A DNA stretch of 64,000 bases from Spirochaeta thermophila DSM 6578 (lineage in GTDB: Bacteria > Spirochaetota > Spirochaetia > Winmispirales > Winmispiraceae). Below the pieces are notes generated by a model, which saw only the letters and a list, made by a program, of their open reading frames with translations, was not told the DNA's origin and searched no databases. The stretch is from the NCBI RefSeq assembly GCF_000184345.1, contig NC_017583.1, positions 372,001 to 436,000 of the forward strand, in the 5' to 3' direction. Positions 41,385 through 47,971 of this stretch are shown here, in pieces. Position numbers and translations under genes: made by a program. How positions within the stretch are numbered: position 1 is the stretch's first letter; every line of letters begins with the position of its first letter.

Positions 41385-42204
41385 GGCACTTGGCGTGAGT
41401 CGGAGCCGGTACTATGCGAGGAGGAAAAGGGGGCAGAAGGTGGGGAAGAAGCGGGAGGAGAAGGAGAGGGACGATGGGCGGCTTATGGAGAAGATCAGGG
41501 ATCTTGTGGGGGAGCATCCGTACTGGGGGTACAGGCGGGTGGCGTGGTGGTTGAGGAGGCGGGAGGGGGAGGAGGTGAGCGAGAAGCGGGTGAGAGGACT
41601 TATGAAGGGTGCGGGGCTTATGTGTAGACGGGAGAAGAAGAAAGCGAGACGTGGGAGTGGGCGAGGGAAGCCGGTGGCGAGGAGACCGAGGGAGTGGTGG
41701 GGGATCGACATGACGAAGGTGCTGGTGAAAGGGATAGGATGGGTCTATCTCGTGATCGTACTTGACTGGTACACGAAGAAGCTGGTGGGGTGGAAGGTGT
41801 CGGTGAGGGGGAGGAGTGAGGAGTGGTGTGCGGCGATGGAGATGGCGGTGGAGCGGGAGTTTCCCGAGGGGGTGAGGGGGAGAGGGCTTCGGCTGGTGAG
41901 TGACAACGGGAGCCAACCGTTGAGCCGGTCGTTCATGAAGGCGATGGAGGTATTGGGGATCGAACAGGTGTTCACGAGCTACAACAATCCGAAGGGGAAT
42001 GCGGACACGGAGCGGATGATACGGACGATGAAGGAGGAGCTGTTGTGGCTGCGGGAGTGGGAGCACGTGGGGGAGCTGGAGGAGGCGGTGAGGGGATGGG
42101 CGGAGGAGTACAACCAGCACTATGTCCACAGTGCGCTAGGGTACAGGAGCCCCGAGGAATATGAGGCCCTTTGGGCGCAGATGCAAGGAGAGGAGGTCGC
42201 ATGA
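41338..42204 (+). CDS. IS3-family transposase OrfB (DDE integrase)
   Basis: 288 residues. An HTH_21 region (LMEKIRDLVGEHPYWGYRRVAWWLRRR) precedes the rve-type core, with catalytic D in WGIDMTKV, D in LVSDNGSQ and E in NADTERMIRTMKEELL, which is the DD(35)E order. Its frame is +1 relative to OrfA. OrfAB fusion would need a +1 shift or slippage at the A7 run, or OrfB is made from the GTG at 41338 (GGGGAG upstream). It looks intact and so possibly active. Confidence 0.92.
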   Translation: MERLVGEGYRVKDACEALGVSRSRYYARRKRGQKVGKKREEKERDDGRLMEKIRDLVGEHPYWGYRRVAWWLRRREGEEVSEKRVRGLMKGAGLMCRREKKKARRGSGRGKPVARRPREWWGIDMTKVLVKGIGWVYLVIVLDWYTKKLVGWKVSVRGRSEEWCAAMEMAVEREFPEGVRGRGLRLVSDNGSQPLSRSFMKAMEVLGIEQVFTSYNNPKGNADTERMIRTMKEELLWLREWEHVGELEEAVRGWAEEYNQHYVHSALGYRSPEEYEALWAQMQGEEVA

Positions 42205-42619
42205 CCCCTTTCGGTACTACCATTTCTCCCTACCCTTTTTGTCTTGACTTAATGGGCGCAGTACAGGTAAGTGCGGAGGAGCTTGTACGACTGGCAGTGG
42301 CCAAAGTGAAGCGGGGGTCGCTTGTGTATACCGACCGGTTCAAGAGCTATGATGGGCTTGTGAGCTATGGATTCAGGCACAAGCGGATTGATCACGGGAA
42401 GCGATTTGCGAATGGGAAAGTGTACATCAATGGGATAGAGGGGTTTTGGAGTTATGCGAAAGGGCGGCTGCTCCAGCATCACGGGGTGAGTGTAGAACGT
42501 TTTCCGCTGTACTTGAAAGAATTGGAGTGGCGGTATAATCATAGGGAGGAGGATCTATTCGAGCTTCTGCTGGAGGTACTTAGAGAGTACTCCCGGGTGG
42601 CAAATAATGGATAATCACC

Positions 42620-42627
42620 TTTTGATA
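42620..42627. repeat. 8-bp target-site duplication, right copy (TTTTGATA)
   Basis: Identical to 40394-40401. Confidence 0.9.
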
Positions 42628-42696
42628 TAAAAATATGGAACATTCGTCCGCTTCTATATATACTGGGGAGTGGGAAGGGGGAAAAAGGAGGACGAC

Positions 42697-43692
42697 GTGG
42701 CGCACCATCGCGGTGAAGGCACCAAGACCACCCGTTTTTTCGACCTCATGAACCTCCTTTCCTCGGCACCGAGGAGCAGGAGAGACCTCGCGGAGCGGCT
42801 CGGCGTGAGCTTCTCCACCATCACCCGCTATCTCCAGGATCTCGAGCGGATGGGCTATCCCCTCGAGTACGGGAGGGGGAGTCGGGGTGAGGCCCTCGTG
42901 TCGCTCAAGAAAGTGGAACTCCCCTTCTCCCGCGAGGAGATCGTCTGGCTCTACAACGCCGCCCTCCTCATGGCCGCCCACCTCGACAGGGAGTGCGCCC
43001 TCGCAGCCGGCATGCTCGCCAAGATCGCCGACCGCCTCACCGTGGCCCCCTCCTGGTTCCGGGCCCTCCTCAGGGAGGAGGCCGATCGCATGAGATCGCG
43101 CCGACCCTCCTCGCCTCCGGTGGACGAGATATTCAACACCGTCTCGCGCGCCTGGCTCGAAGGCACCATGATCGAGCTCACCTACCAGGCCCCTCACAAG
43201 CCGGAGAAGACCTACCTCTGCGGCATCCTCGGCATCAGGCCCAACCTGGTGGGTCGGAGCTACTACCTCATCACCTGGTGTCCCGAGCTCGGCGACCTGC
43301 GCACCTTCAGGGTGGACAGGATCCGTCGGGTGCGCCAGCAGGGCTTCACCCGGTTCGAGCCCCCTCGCGGCATCGACCTCACCGCGCGCCTCTCCTCCGC
43401 CTGGAACGTGTGGTGGGGTGAGGAAGAGGAAGAGGTGGTGCTCCGTTTCTCCAGGGACGTGGCCTACCGGGTGGTGGAGACACAGTGGCACGAGCGCGAG
43501 GAAAAAGCGCCTCAAGCCGACGGCAGCATCATCTGGCGTGCCCGCATCAGCGAGCCGCGCGAGATGCTCCCCTGGATACGAGGGTGGGGCAAAGACGTGG
43601 AAGTCCTGTCCCCCCAATGGCTCCGTGAAAACCTCGCTCAGGAAGCCAGAGCCATGTATGAGCTGTATTGGGGAAAATGCGGGGAAAAGTGA
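42697..43692 (+). CDS. WYL-domain transcriptional regulator
   Basis: 331 residues. An N-terminal HTH (RFFDLMNLLSSAPRSRRDLAERLGVSFSTITRYLQDLERMGYPLEYGRG) is followed by a WYL ligand-binding domain (TMIELTYQAPHKPEKTYLCGILGIRPNLVGRSYYLITWCPELGDLRTFRVDRIRRV). GTG at 42697 was chosen for AAAGGAGG upstream. WYL regulators often sit next to CRISPR-Cas and other defence loci and respond to nucleic acids or nucleotides. It lies 99 bp before the cas3 remnant, so it is a likely regulator of this locus. Confidence 0.88.
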   Translation: MAHHRGEGTKTTRFFDLMNLLSSAPRSRRDLAERLGVSFSTITRYLQDLERMGYPLEYGRGSRGEALVSLKKVELPFSREEIVWLYNAALLMAAHLDRECALAAGMLAKIADRLTVAPSWFRALLREEADRMRSRRPSSPPVDEIFNTVSRAWLEGTMIELTYQAPHKPEKTYLCGILGIRPNLVGRSYYLITWCPELGDLRTFRVDRIRRVRQQGFTRFEPPRGIDLTARLSSAWNVWWGEEEEEVVLRFSRDVAYRVVETQWHEREEKAPQADGSIIWRARISEPREMLPWIRGWGKDVEVLSPQWLRENLAQEARAMYELYWGKCGEK

Positions 43693-43730
43693 GAGTGGTT
43701 TGCAGGATTTGCAACGGAGAGTGGTATAAT
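43691..43730 (+). promoter_or_regulatory. Promoter region of the cas remnant with paired direct repeats
   Basis: GAGAGTGG occurs at 43691-43698 and 43717-43724, enclosing two TTTGCA hexamers 9 bp apart, and TATAAT follows at 43725-43730. The repeats overlap the expected -35 area and may be the WYL operator. The leader runs to GGAGGGG before the cas3 ATG. Confidence 0.5.
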
Positions 43731-43791
43731 GAGTGAGTGAGGAAAGGAACGCTCATAGTAAAGCTAAAGGAGGAAGGAAAGGAGGGGCTGC

Positions 43792-44623
43792 ATGTTCTAT
43801 GCTCACTCCCGTCCTGATCTGCCAAAGGAGAAATGGCAGACACTTGAGGAGCATCTGGCGGAAGTCGGTTCTCTTGCAGGCAGGTTTGCAAGGAAGTGGG
43901 ATGCAGAGGTACTAGGAGTAATCACAAGGGAGGTATCATGATCTGGGAAAGGCTCAGGACGCCTTTCTCAAACGACTGGAAGGTTCATCCACCCCGGTAG
44001 ACCATTCCACACCCGGAGCCCTTTTCGTAAAAGAGCAGTTCTCCCAGCGTGGGAAGGAGTGGGAACCGCTTGGTATGTTCCTTGCCTACCCGATCGCGGG
44101 GCACCATACCGGACTCCCCAATGGGAAAGATGCCTCGGACCACAACCTCTTTACTCGCCTTCAGAAGACCTCCCCTTTACCTCCCCACAACCTCCAGCAG
44201 GTGGCACACCTCCTGGAGGTATCCGAAGACGCCCTTGCACACCAGGTAGAAAGGCTGAAGCGAGACCTGGGGAGGTATCTCTCAAAAACCCCTCCGGATC
44301 TCACCCTCGCAGGGATGTACCTTTATCTTTTTGTGAAGATGCTCTACTCGGCTCTTGTGGATGCGGATTTTCTCGATACCGAGCGATTTATGGACCCTGA
44401 GAGATCACGCCTCAGAGGCACGTATCCATCGATCGAGACGCTCCATGCCCGCTTTTTCGGCTCGATGGAGAGATTTTTGGAGGAGCGCACCTCCCATCCC
44501 TCTCCGCTTGATGCCATACGTGGAGAGATCTACCGGGCATGTCTCGATGCGGCCCGAGAGCCCCAGGGCTTCTTCTCCCTTACTGTCCCTACAGGCGGAG
44601 GGAAGACCCTCTCATCCTCTTGA
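43792..44623 (+). pseudogene. cas3: cas3 remnant (type I-C), frameshifted and truncated after Walker A
   Basis: The start (MFYAHSRPDLPKEKWQTLEEHLAEVGSLAGRFARK) is the usual Cas3 HD N-terminus. That frame stops at 43941. The continuation is in another frame: HDLGKAQDAFLKRLEGSSTPVDHSTPGALFVKEQF from 43937, GHHTGLPNGKDASDHN, then the helicase P-loop LTVPTGGGKTLSS. The frame ends in TGA at 44621-44623 exactly where cas1 begins. At least one indel lies between about 43900 and 43937, and the rest of the helicase is gone. This implies a deletion that also removed cas5, cas8c, cas7 and cas4. Confidence 0.88.
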
Positions 44624-45654
44624 AGCGACTCCTCAATACACTATTTATCACTACCGAGAAGCTCTATCTTAAGAAAGACCATGAGTGTGTGGCTATCTTT
44701 CAGAAAAAGCGCCTCCTCACGCGTATCCCACTCATTCAGCTCTCCCAGATTGTCTGCTTCGGGAACGTGCTCGTGACTCCGTTTCTCTTGGGACACTGTG
44801 GAAAGAACGGAATCTCCGTATCCTTTTTTTCAAGGAACGGTCGTTTCTTGGCCAGAGCCACAGGCCCCACCCGGGGAAATGTGTTACTCAGGAGGGAACA
44901 GTATCGCATCGCGGACAGTGAAGAGCGCAGTCTTCCGATTGTTCGAACGGTGATTCTGGCCAAGATCCATAACTCGAGACGTGTGCTTCAGCGAGCCTTT
45001 CAGGATCATGGAGAGAAAATCACAGATCCCAAAAGGTTTCAACGCGCTATTGGCCTTTTGCTGCGTCTTAAGGAGAGAGTAGCACGGACCCCGACGATCA
45101 CAGAACTCCGAGGGATAGAAGGAGATGCCTCTCGTCTTTATTTTACCTTGTTCGATCAGTGCATTACGAGTCAGAAGGCCGACTTCTTTTTCCATGAGCG
45201 TTCCCGACGACCTCCACTCGATAGAATGAACGCCCTTCTCTCGTTTTTGTATACGCTCCTCTACTGCGACATGATATCGGCACTTGAGGCGGTGGGCCTC
45301 GATCCCGCAGTGGGATTCCTCCACAAGGACAGGTCGGGAAGGGCGTCCCTCGCGTTGGATCTCATTGAAGAACTCAGGGCCTATCTCGGGGATAGGATAG
45401 CCCTTTCTCTTGTGAACTTGCGACAGATAAAAGCAGAAGATTTCGAACTTTTGGATAACGGTGCGGTCTTCCTCACCGAGAAGGGGAGAAAAAAGGTACT
45501 TACTGCGTATCAGCAGAGGAAACAGGAGGAGATCACCCATCCATTCTTGGGAGAGAAGATCCCGATAGGTCTCTTGTTTTATGTACAAGGCCTGTTGCTC
45601 GCCCGATACATACGAGGCGACTTGGATGGGTATCCCGCCTTTTTCTGGAAGTAA
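44620..45654 (+). CDS. cas1: CRISPR-associated endonuclease Cas1 (type I-C)
   Basis: 344 residues, full length for I-C. LLNTLFITTEKLYLKKDHECVAIF, QIVCFGNVLVTPFLLGHCGKNGISVSFFSRNGRFLAR and NVLLRREQYR are typical. The catalytic Glu (EGDASRLYF), His (VGFLHKDRSGRASLALDL) and Asp are in place. Translation would start at TTG 44620, overlapping the cas3-remnant stop (TTGA). The usual ATG appears to have lost its A at the deletion junction, so initiation may be weak and depend on coupling. Confidence 0.93.
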   Translation: MKRLLNTLFITTEKLYLKKDHECVAIFQKKRLLTRIPLIQLSQIVCFGNVLVTPFLLGHCGKNGISVSFFSRNGRFLARATGPTRGNVLLRREQYRIADSEERSLPIVRTVILAKIHNSRRVLQRAFQDHGEKITDPKRFQRAIGLLLRLKERVARTPTITELRGIEGDASRLYFTLFDQCITSQKADFFFHERSRRPPLDRMNALLSFLYTLLYCDMISALEAVGLDPAVGFLHKDRSGRASLALDLIEELRAYLGDRIALSLVNLRQIKAEDFELLDNGAVFLTEKGRKKVLTAYQQRKQEEITHPFLGEKIPIGLLFYVQGLLLARYIRGDLDGYPAFFWK

Positions 45655-45675
45655 GATGCAAGGGGGTGGTTCGAG

Positions 45676-45963
45676 ATGATGGTAGTAGTGAGCTATGATG
45701 TGGGGCAGGATGAAGGAGGTCAAAAAAGACTTCGCAAAATGGCGAAGCTCTGTGAAGGGTTTGGACAGCGGGTTCAATACTCGGTCTTTGAGTGCCTCGT
45801 CGACCCCGCGCAATGGGTCAACCTGAAAGCGCATATCTCCTCGATCATCAATCCGGAGTACGATAGTGTGAGGTTCTATTTCCTGGGTGCCAATTGGAAG
45901 CGACGCGTGGAGAGCCTGGGGAAACAGCGATCGTTTGAGCCCGATGAACCTATGATCATCTAA
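45676..45963 (+). CDS. cas2: CRISPR-associated Cas2
   Basis: 95 residues. MMVVVSYDVGQDEGGQKRLRKMAKLCEGFGQRVQYSVFECLVDPAQW has the conserved Asp after the first strand and the RVQYSVFEC block of Cas2. It forms the adaptation complex with Cas1. GGTTCGAG precedes the ATG. It is intact. Confidence 0.94.
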   Translation: MMVVVSYDVGQDEGGQKRLRKMAKLCEGFGQRVQYSVFECLVDPAQWVNLKAHISSIINPEYDSVRFYFLGANWKRRVESLGKQRSFEPDEPMII

Positions 45964-46133
45964 TACGGTCGCGAACCCGAAGGTGTGAAACATCCTCGGG
46001 AGGTTCGTTCTTTGATAACTGGAGAGAAGGGAAGAAAAAAGGGGAGAAGGGAGAGGGGGATGGCGTACAAGGGACTTGATTTCGGGGGATGGAGGGTGTA
46101 AGCTATTCACATATAGAGAGAAAAAGGTGTGCA
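45964..46133 (+). promoter_or_regulatory. CRISPR leader
   Basis: About 170 bp between cas2 and the first repeat, rich in purine runs (GAGAAGGGAAGAAAAAAGGG). TTGATT near 46077 and TAAGCT 17 bp on could be the array promoter. Confidence 0.6.
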
Positions 46134-46231
46134 GTCGCGCCCCCCGCGGGTGCGTGGATTGAAACATGGCGTATTCCGATAGAGAGGAGTACTGTAATTG
46201 TGCCCACCCCTGCGGGGGTCGGTGGTCCCCG
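46134..46231 (+). CRISPR. Type I-C CRISPR array reduced to one spacer
   Basis: A canonical 32-bp I-C repeat (46134-46165, beginning GTCGCGCCCC and ending ATTGAAAC) is followed by a 34-nt spacer (46166-46199). A clearly degenerate terminal repeat (46200-46231) keeps only GT..C..CCCC.GCGGG-like positions. The repeat's palindrome CCCCGCGGG is intact in the first copy. Confidence 0.85.
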
Positions 46232-46267
46232 TTCGTTGGGTTTCCCGGCGAACGGGCTTTTATTTTA
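46228..46267 (+). terminator. Terminator closing the CRISPR array
   Basis: CCCGTTCG (46228-46235) and CGAACGGG (46249-46256) form an 8-bp stem with GGG/CCC pairing inside the loop, followed by CTTTTATTTT. Confidence 0.75.
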
Positions 46268-46650
46268 GGGGTTGCCTATTGCCCGTCACCTATGCTGAGT
46301 CTGAAAGCCCACAGTGTGATGGACTATTCGGCCTTTCAGGACTCGTGAGTGAGAACACGGTCTCGTTCGTGGAGAATACTCTGAGTACACTCGTCTCCCT
46401 TACTACGGGAGCGAACATGTAGACCCATACGAGGTGCGGTGTCACGGTAGCATTGGTCATAGATCGCTATTCCCTCTACTTGTAAAGAACGAGTGCGGAG
46501 ATATAATCAGTGGGGAGAATCTGTGTGATATGCTGGTCGAGGCATCTAGAGAGCAGGGCGGTACACGGTCGATAGTCACCCTTGGTCCTTTTCGACACGG
46601 TGTACGACGGTATCCGTTGTGGGTGAATATATCATAGACCAGGAGGGAGT
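46268..46650. other. Intergenic region with no supported gene
   Basis: About 380 bp of lower-GC sequence between the CRISPR terminator and the DUF4416 gene. Short open frames exist, but none has a ribosome site and a recognisable product. TATAAT-like hexamers occur near 46503. The sequence just before 46651 supplies AGGAGGGA for the next gene. Confidence 0.5.
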
Positions 46651-47208
46651 ATGGGCCTGCGCAGGTCGTTCGAACCCTGGAATCTCTTTGTGGGGGTGCT
46701 CCTCTCGAGCGAGGTGTACGCCCTGGATGTGCAGCGGGTGTTGGAAATGGAGTGGGGGCCTGTGGATTTCGTCTCCGACCTCATGCCGTTCCGCTACACG
46801 TCATATTACGATAAGGAGATGGGAGAGGGTATACTCAGGTGGTTCCTCTCGTTCGAGCGGCTCGTCGATCCGTCTCGCCTGTGGGAGTTCAAGGTGAGGT
46901 CGAATGAGTTGGAGGATCGGTGGAGGGAAGGAGGAAGACGGAGGGTCAATCTCGATCCGGGGCTGCTCAATCTGAGCAGGGTGGTGCTCGCGAGCACGAA
47001 GGATCATGCACACCGCATCCCGCTCCAGGAGGGTATCTACGCAGAGGTGACGCTTGTGTATCGTGAGAAGCGGTTTTCGTCGCTTCCCTGGACGTATCCG
47101 GACTACAGGAGCAGGGAGTACCAGGAGGTGTTCAAGCGAATGCGGCGCCTCTATGTGGAGAAGCGAAGGATATGGCTGAAGCAGGTGGGTGGTGAAGCGG
47201 GAGGTTAG
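46651..47208 (+). CDS. DUF4416 family protein
   Basis: 185 residues. LFVGVLLSSEVYALDVQRVLEMEWGPVDFVSDLMPFRYTSYYDKEMGEGILRWFLSFERLVDP, then RRVNLDPGLLNLSRVVLASTKDHAHRIPLQEGIYAEVTLVYREKRFSSLPWTYPDYRS, are the conserved blocks of DUF4416. The family is unstudied; it is cytoplasmic, with conserved His/Asp/Tyr residues that suggest an enzyme. AGGAGGGA precedes the ATG at 46651. Confidence 0.9.
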   Translation: MGLRRSFEPWNLFVGVLLSSEVYALDVQRVLEMEWGPVDFVSDLMPFRYTSYYDKEMGEGILRWFLSFERLVDPSRLWEFKVRSNELEDRWREGGRRRVNLDPGLLNLSRVVLASTKDHAHRIPLQEGIYAEVTLVYREKRFSSLPWTYPDYRSREYQEVFKRMRRLYVEKRRIWLKQVGGEAGG

Positions 47209-47237
47209 GTGCGGCTGTTGGGGGGATGGAGGCTGGT

Positions 47238-47954
47238 GTGAAGAGATGGTTGCTCCTCGTCTGCTGGGTGGGGGTGGTAGGGGGGTGTGGGGCGCCCCCG
47301 GTGGTGATGAGGGTGGAGTTGCCGGGAATGCCGGATGGCTGGAGAGAGTGGGCGGTGGAGTGGCGGCTTGCCTGGAGCGGGGGAGAAGGGGGTGTGGTGG
47401 AGGGGGTGCGGCCGGGTGAGGTGGTGGAGGTGGTGGTGGACCGGGGGATGGTGTGGGTGTGGGTGCTGGAGGGGGTGGTGCGGGGATGGGAGGGAGTGGT
47501 GCGGCCTGGAGGTGGAGTGGTGCTGTGGGGGGAGGGAGGGGAGGTCGCTGTCTCGTGGGAGGACGGGGCCGCCTGCAGTCTGCTCTACGAGCTCCAGGCC
47601 GGAGGGTTCCCTCTGGAGGAGTTCAACGTGAGGAGGTTCGTGGAAGAGGTCCGGGTGCGTGTGGAGGATCCGTGGGAGCTCGACAGGGAGCGGGTGAGGG
47701 ATGCCATCATCGGACGGGACATCTCTGTCTACGATATCGCGGGCAAAGAGGTCTTCGATGTGACCCTTGCCTTCCCGCCTGGGATCTGGAGGAGTGGGAA
47801 TCCGATGAGGGCAACGGAGGTCCTGTCCGGTACCTGTACCGTGAAGCTCTGCTCAGGGATCCACCACTTCCTCGATGAGGAGGCCGCCTCTCTCTTCTGT
47901 GTGTATGTGGATGAAAAAGGGAGGGCCCAGGGATTCCTGAGCCCTCTCGACTGA
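47238..47954 (+). CDS. Putative lipoprotein, function unknown
   Basis: 238 residues. The N-terminus KRWLLLVCWVGVVGGC is a lipoprotein signal with lipobox VGGC (Cys at about 17). The next ~90 residues are Gly/Val/Trp-rich with a strongly G-biased coding strand. The C-terminal half is ordinary (LLYELQAGGFPLEEFNVRRFVEEVRVRVEDPWELDRERV ... GRDISVYDIAGKEVFDVTLAFPPGIW). GTG at 47238 has GGAGG 5 nt upstream; ATG 47226 has no spacing for one. Its 3' end contains the leuS terminator on the opposite strand. Confidence 0.7.
   Translation: MKRWLLLVCWVGVVGGCGAPPVVMRVELPGMPDGWREWAVEWRLAWSGGEGGVVEGVRPGEVVEVVVDRGMVWVWVLEGVVRGWEGVVRPGGGVVLWGEGGEVAVSWEDGAACSLLYELQAGGFPLEEFNVRRFVEEVRVRVEDPWELDRERVRDAIIGRDISVYDIAGKEVFDVTLAFPPGIWRSGNPMRATEVLSGTCTVKLCSGIHHFLDEEAASLFCVYVDEKGRAQGFLSPLD
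47914..47946 (-). terminator. leuS terminator embedded in the 3' end of the lipoprotein gene
   Basis: On the minus strand GAGGGC/GCCCTC and CAGG/CCTG pairs form a bulged 10-bp hairpin followed by CCTTTTT, starting 26 nt after the leuS stop. Confidence 0.75.
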
Positions 47955-47971
47955 TGGCTGCAAAGAGTGTT

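Larger units (their letters stand above)
40977..42263 (+). mobile_element. IS3-family element nested in the IS1595 transposase
   Basis: About 1,287 bp between direct repeats CAGGTA (40971-40976 and 42264-42269). The left end has TACTGCGTCC and the right end, in reverse, TACTGCGCCC; further inside, GGAGAAATGGTAG near 41006 matches its complement near 42220. The left side has two extra bases, so the exact end and the duplication length (4-6 bp) are uncertain. Confidence 0.82.
40461..42614 (+). pseudogene. IS1595-family transposase, split by the nested IS3-type element
   Basis: The 5' part (40461-40976) has an N-terminal zinc ribbon (CPFCGSEHIGEVRREKYKCYQC) and the first DDE strand EVEMDESYFGGKRKGKRGRG. 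The 3' part (42270-42614) continues SAEELVRLAVAKVKRGSLVYTDRFKSYDGLVSYGF, then HKRIDHGKRFANGKVYINGIEGFWSYAKGRL. Removing 1,293 bp (insert plus one copy of CAGGTA) restores one open frame without a shift (VEQV joined to SAEELV). The interruption is therefore the only visible lesion. Confidence 0.88.
40402..42619. mobile_element. IS1595-family element interrupted by an IS3-type element
   Basis: The ends are inverted repeats: the left end starts GGTGATTACC (40402-40425) and the right end, read in reverse, starts GGTGATTATCC (42596-42619), both ending at GCCACC. It is flanked by perfect 8-bp duplications TTTTGATA. Without the nested insertion the element would be about 925 bp and carry a single transposase gene. 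Confidence 0.9.

Noticed and set aside
42171-42614. A separate 147-codon transposase-like gene
   Set aside because: Its first part is IS3 3' non-coding sequence; the rest (from 42270) is the 3' half of the split IS1595 transposase.
44539-44619. cas1 starting at the upstream ATG 44539
   Set aside because: The added residues are an out-of-frame reading of the cas3 P-loop region; homology to Cas1 begins at the TTG at 44620.
45964-46133. Additional degenerate CRISPR repeats within the leader
   Set aside because: Purine-rich runs only; no stretch resembles the 32-bp repeat.
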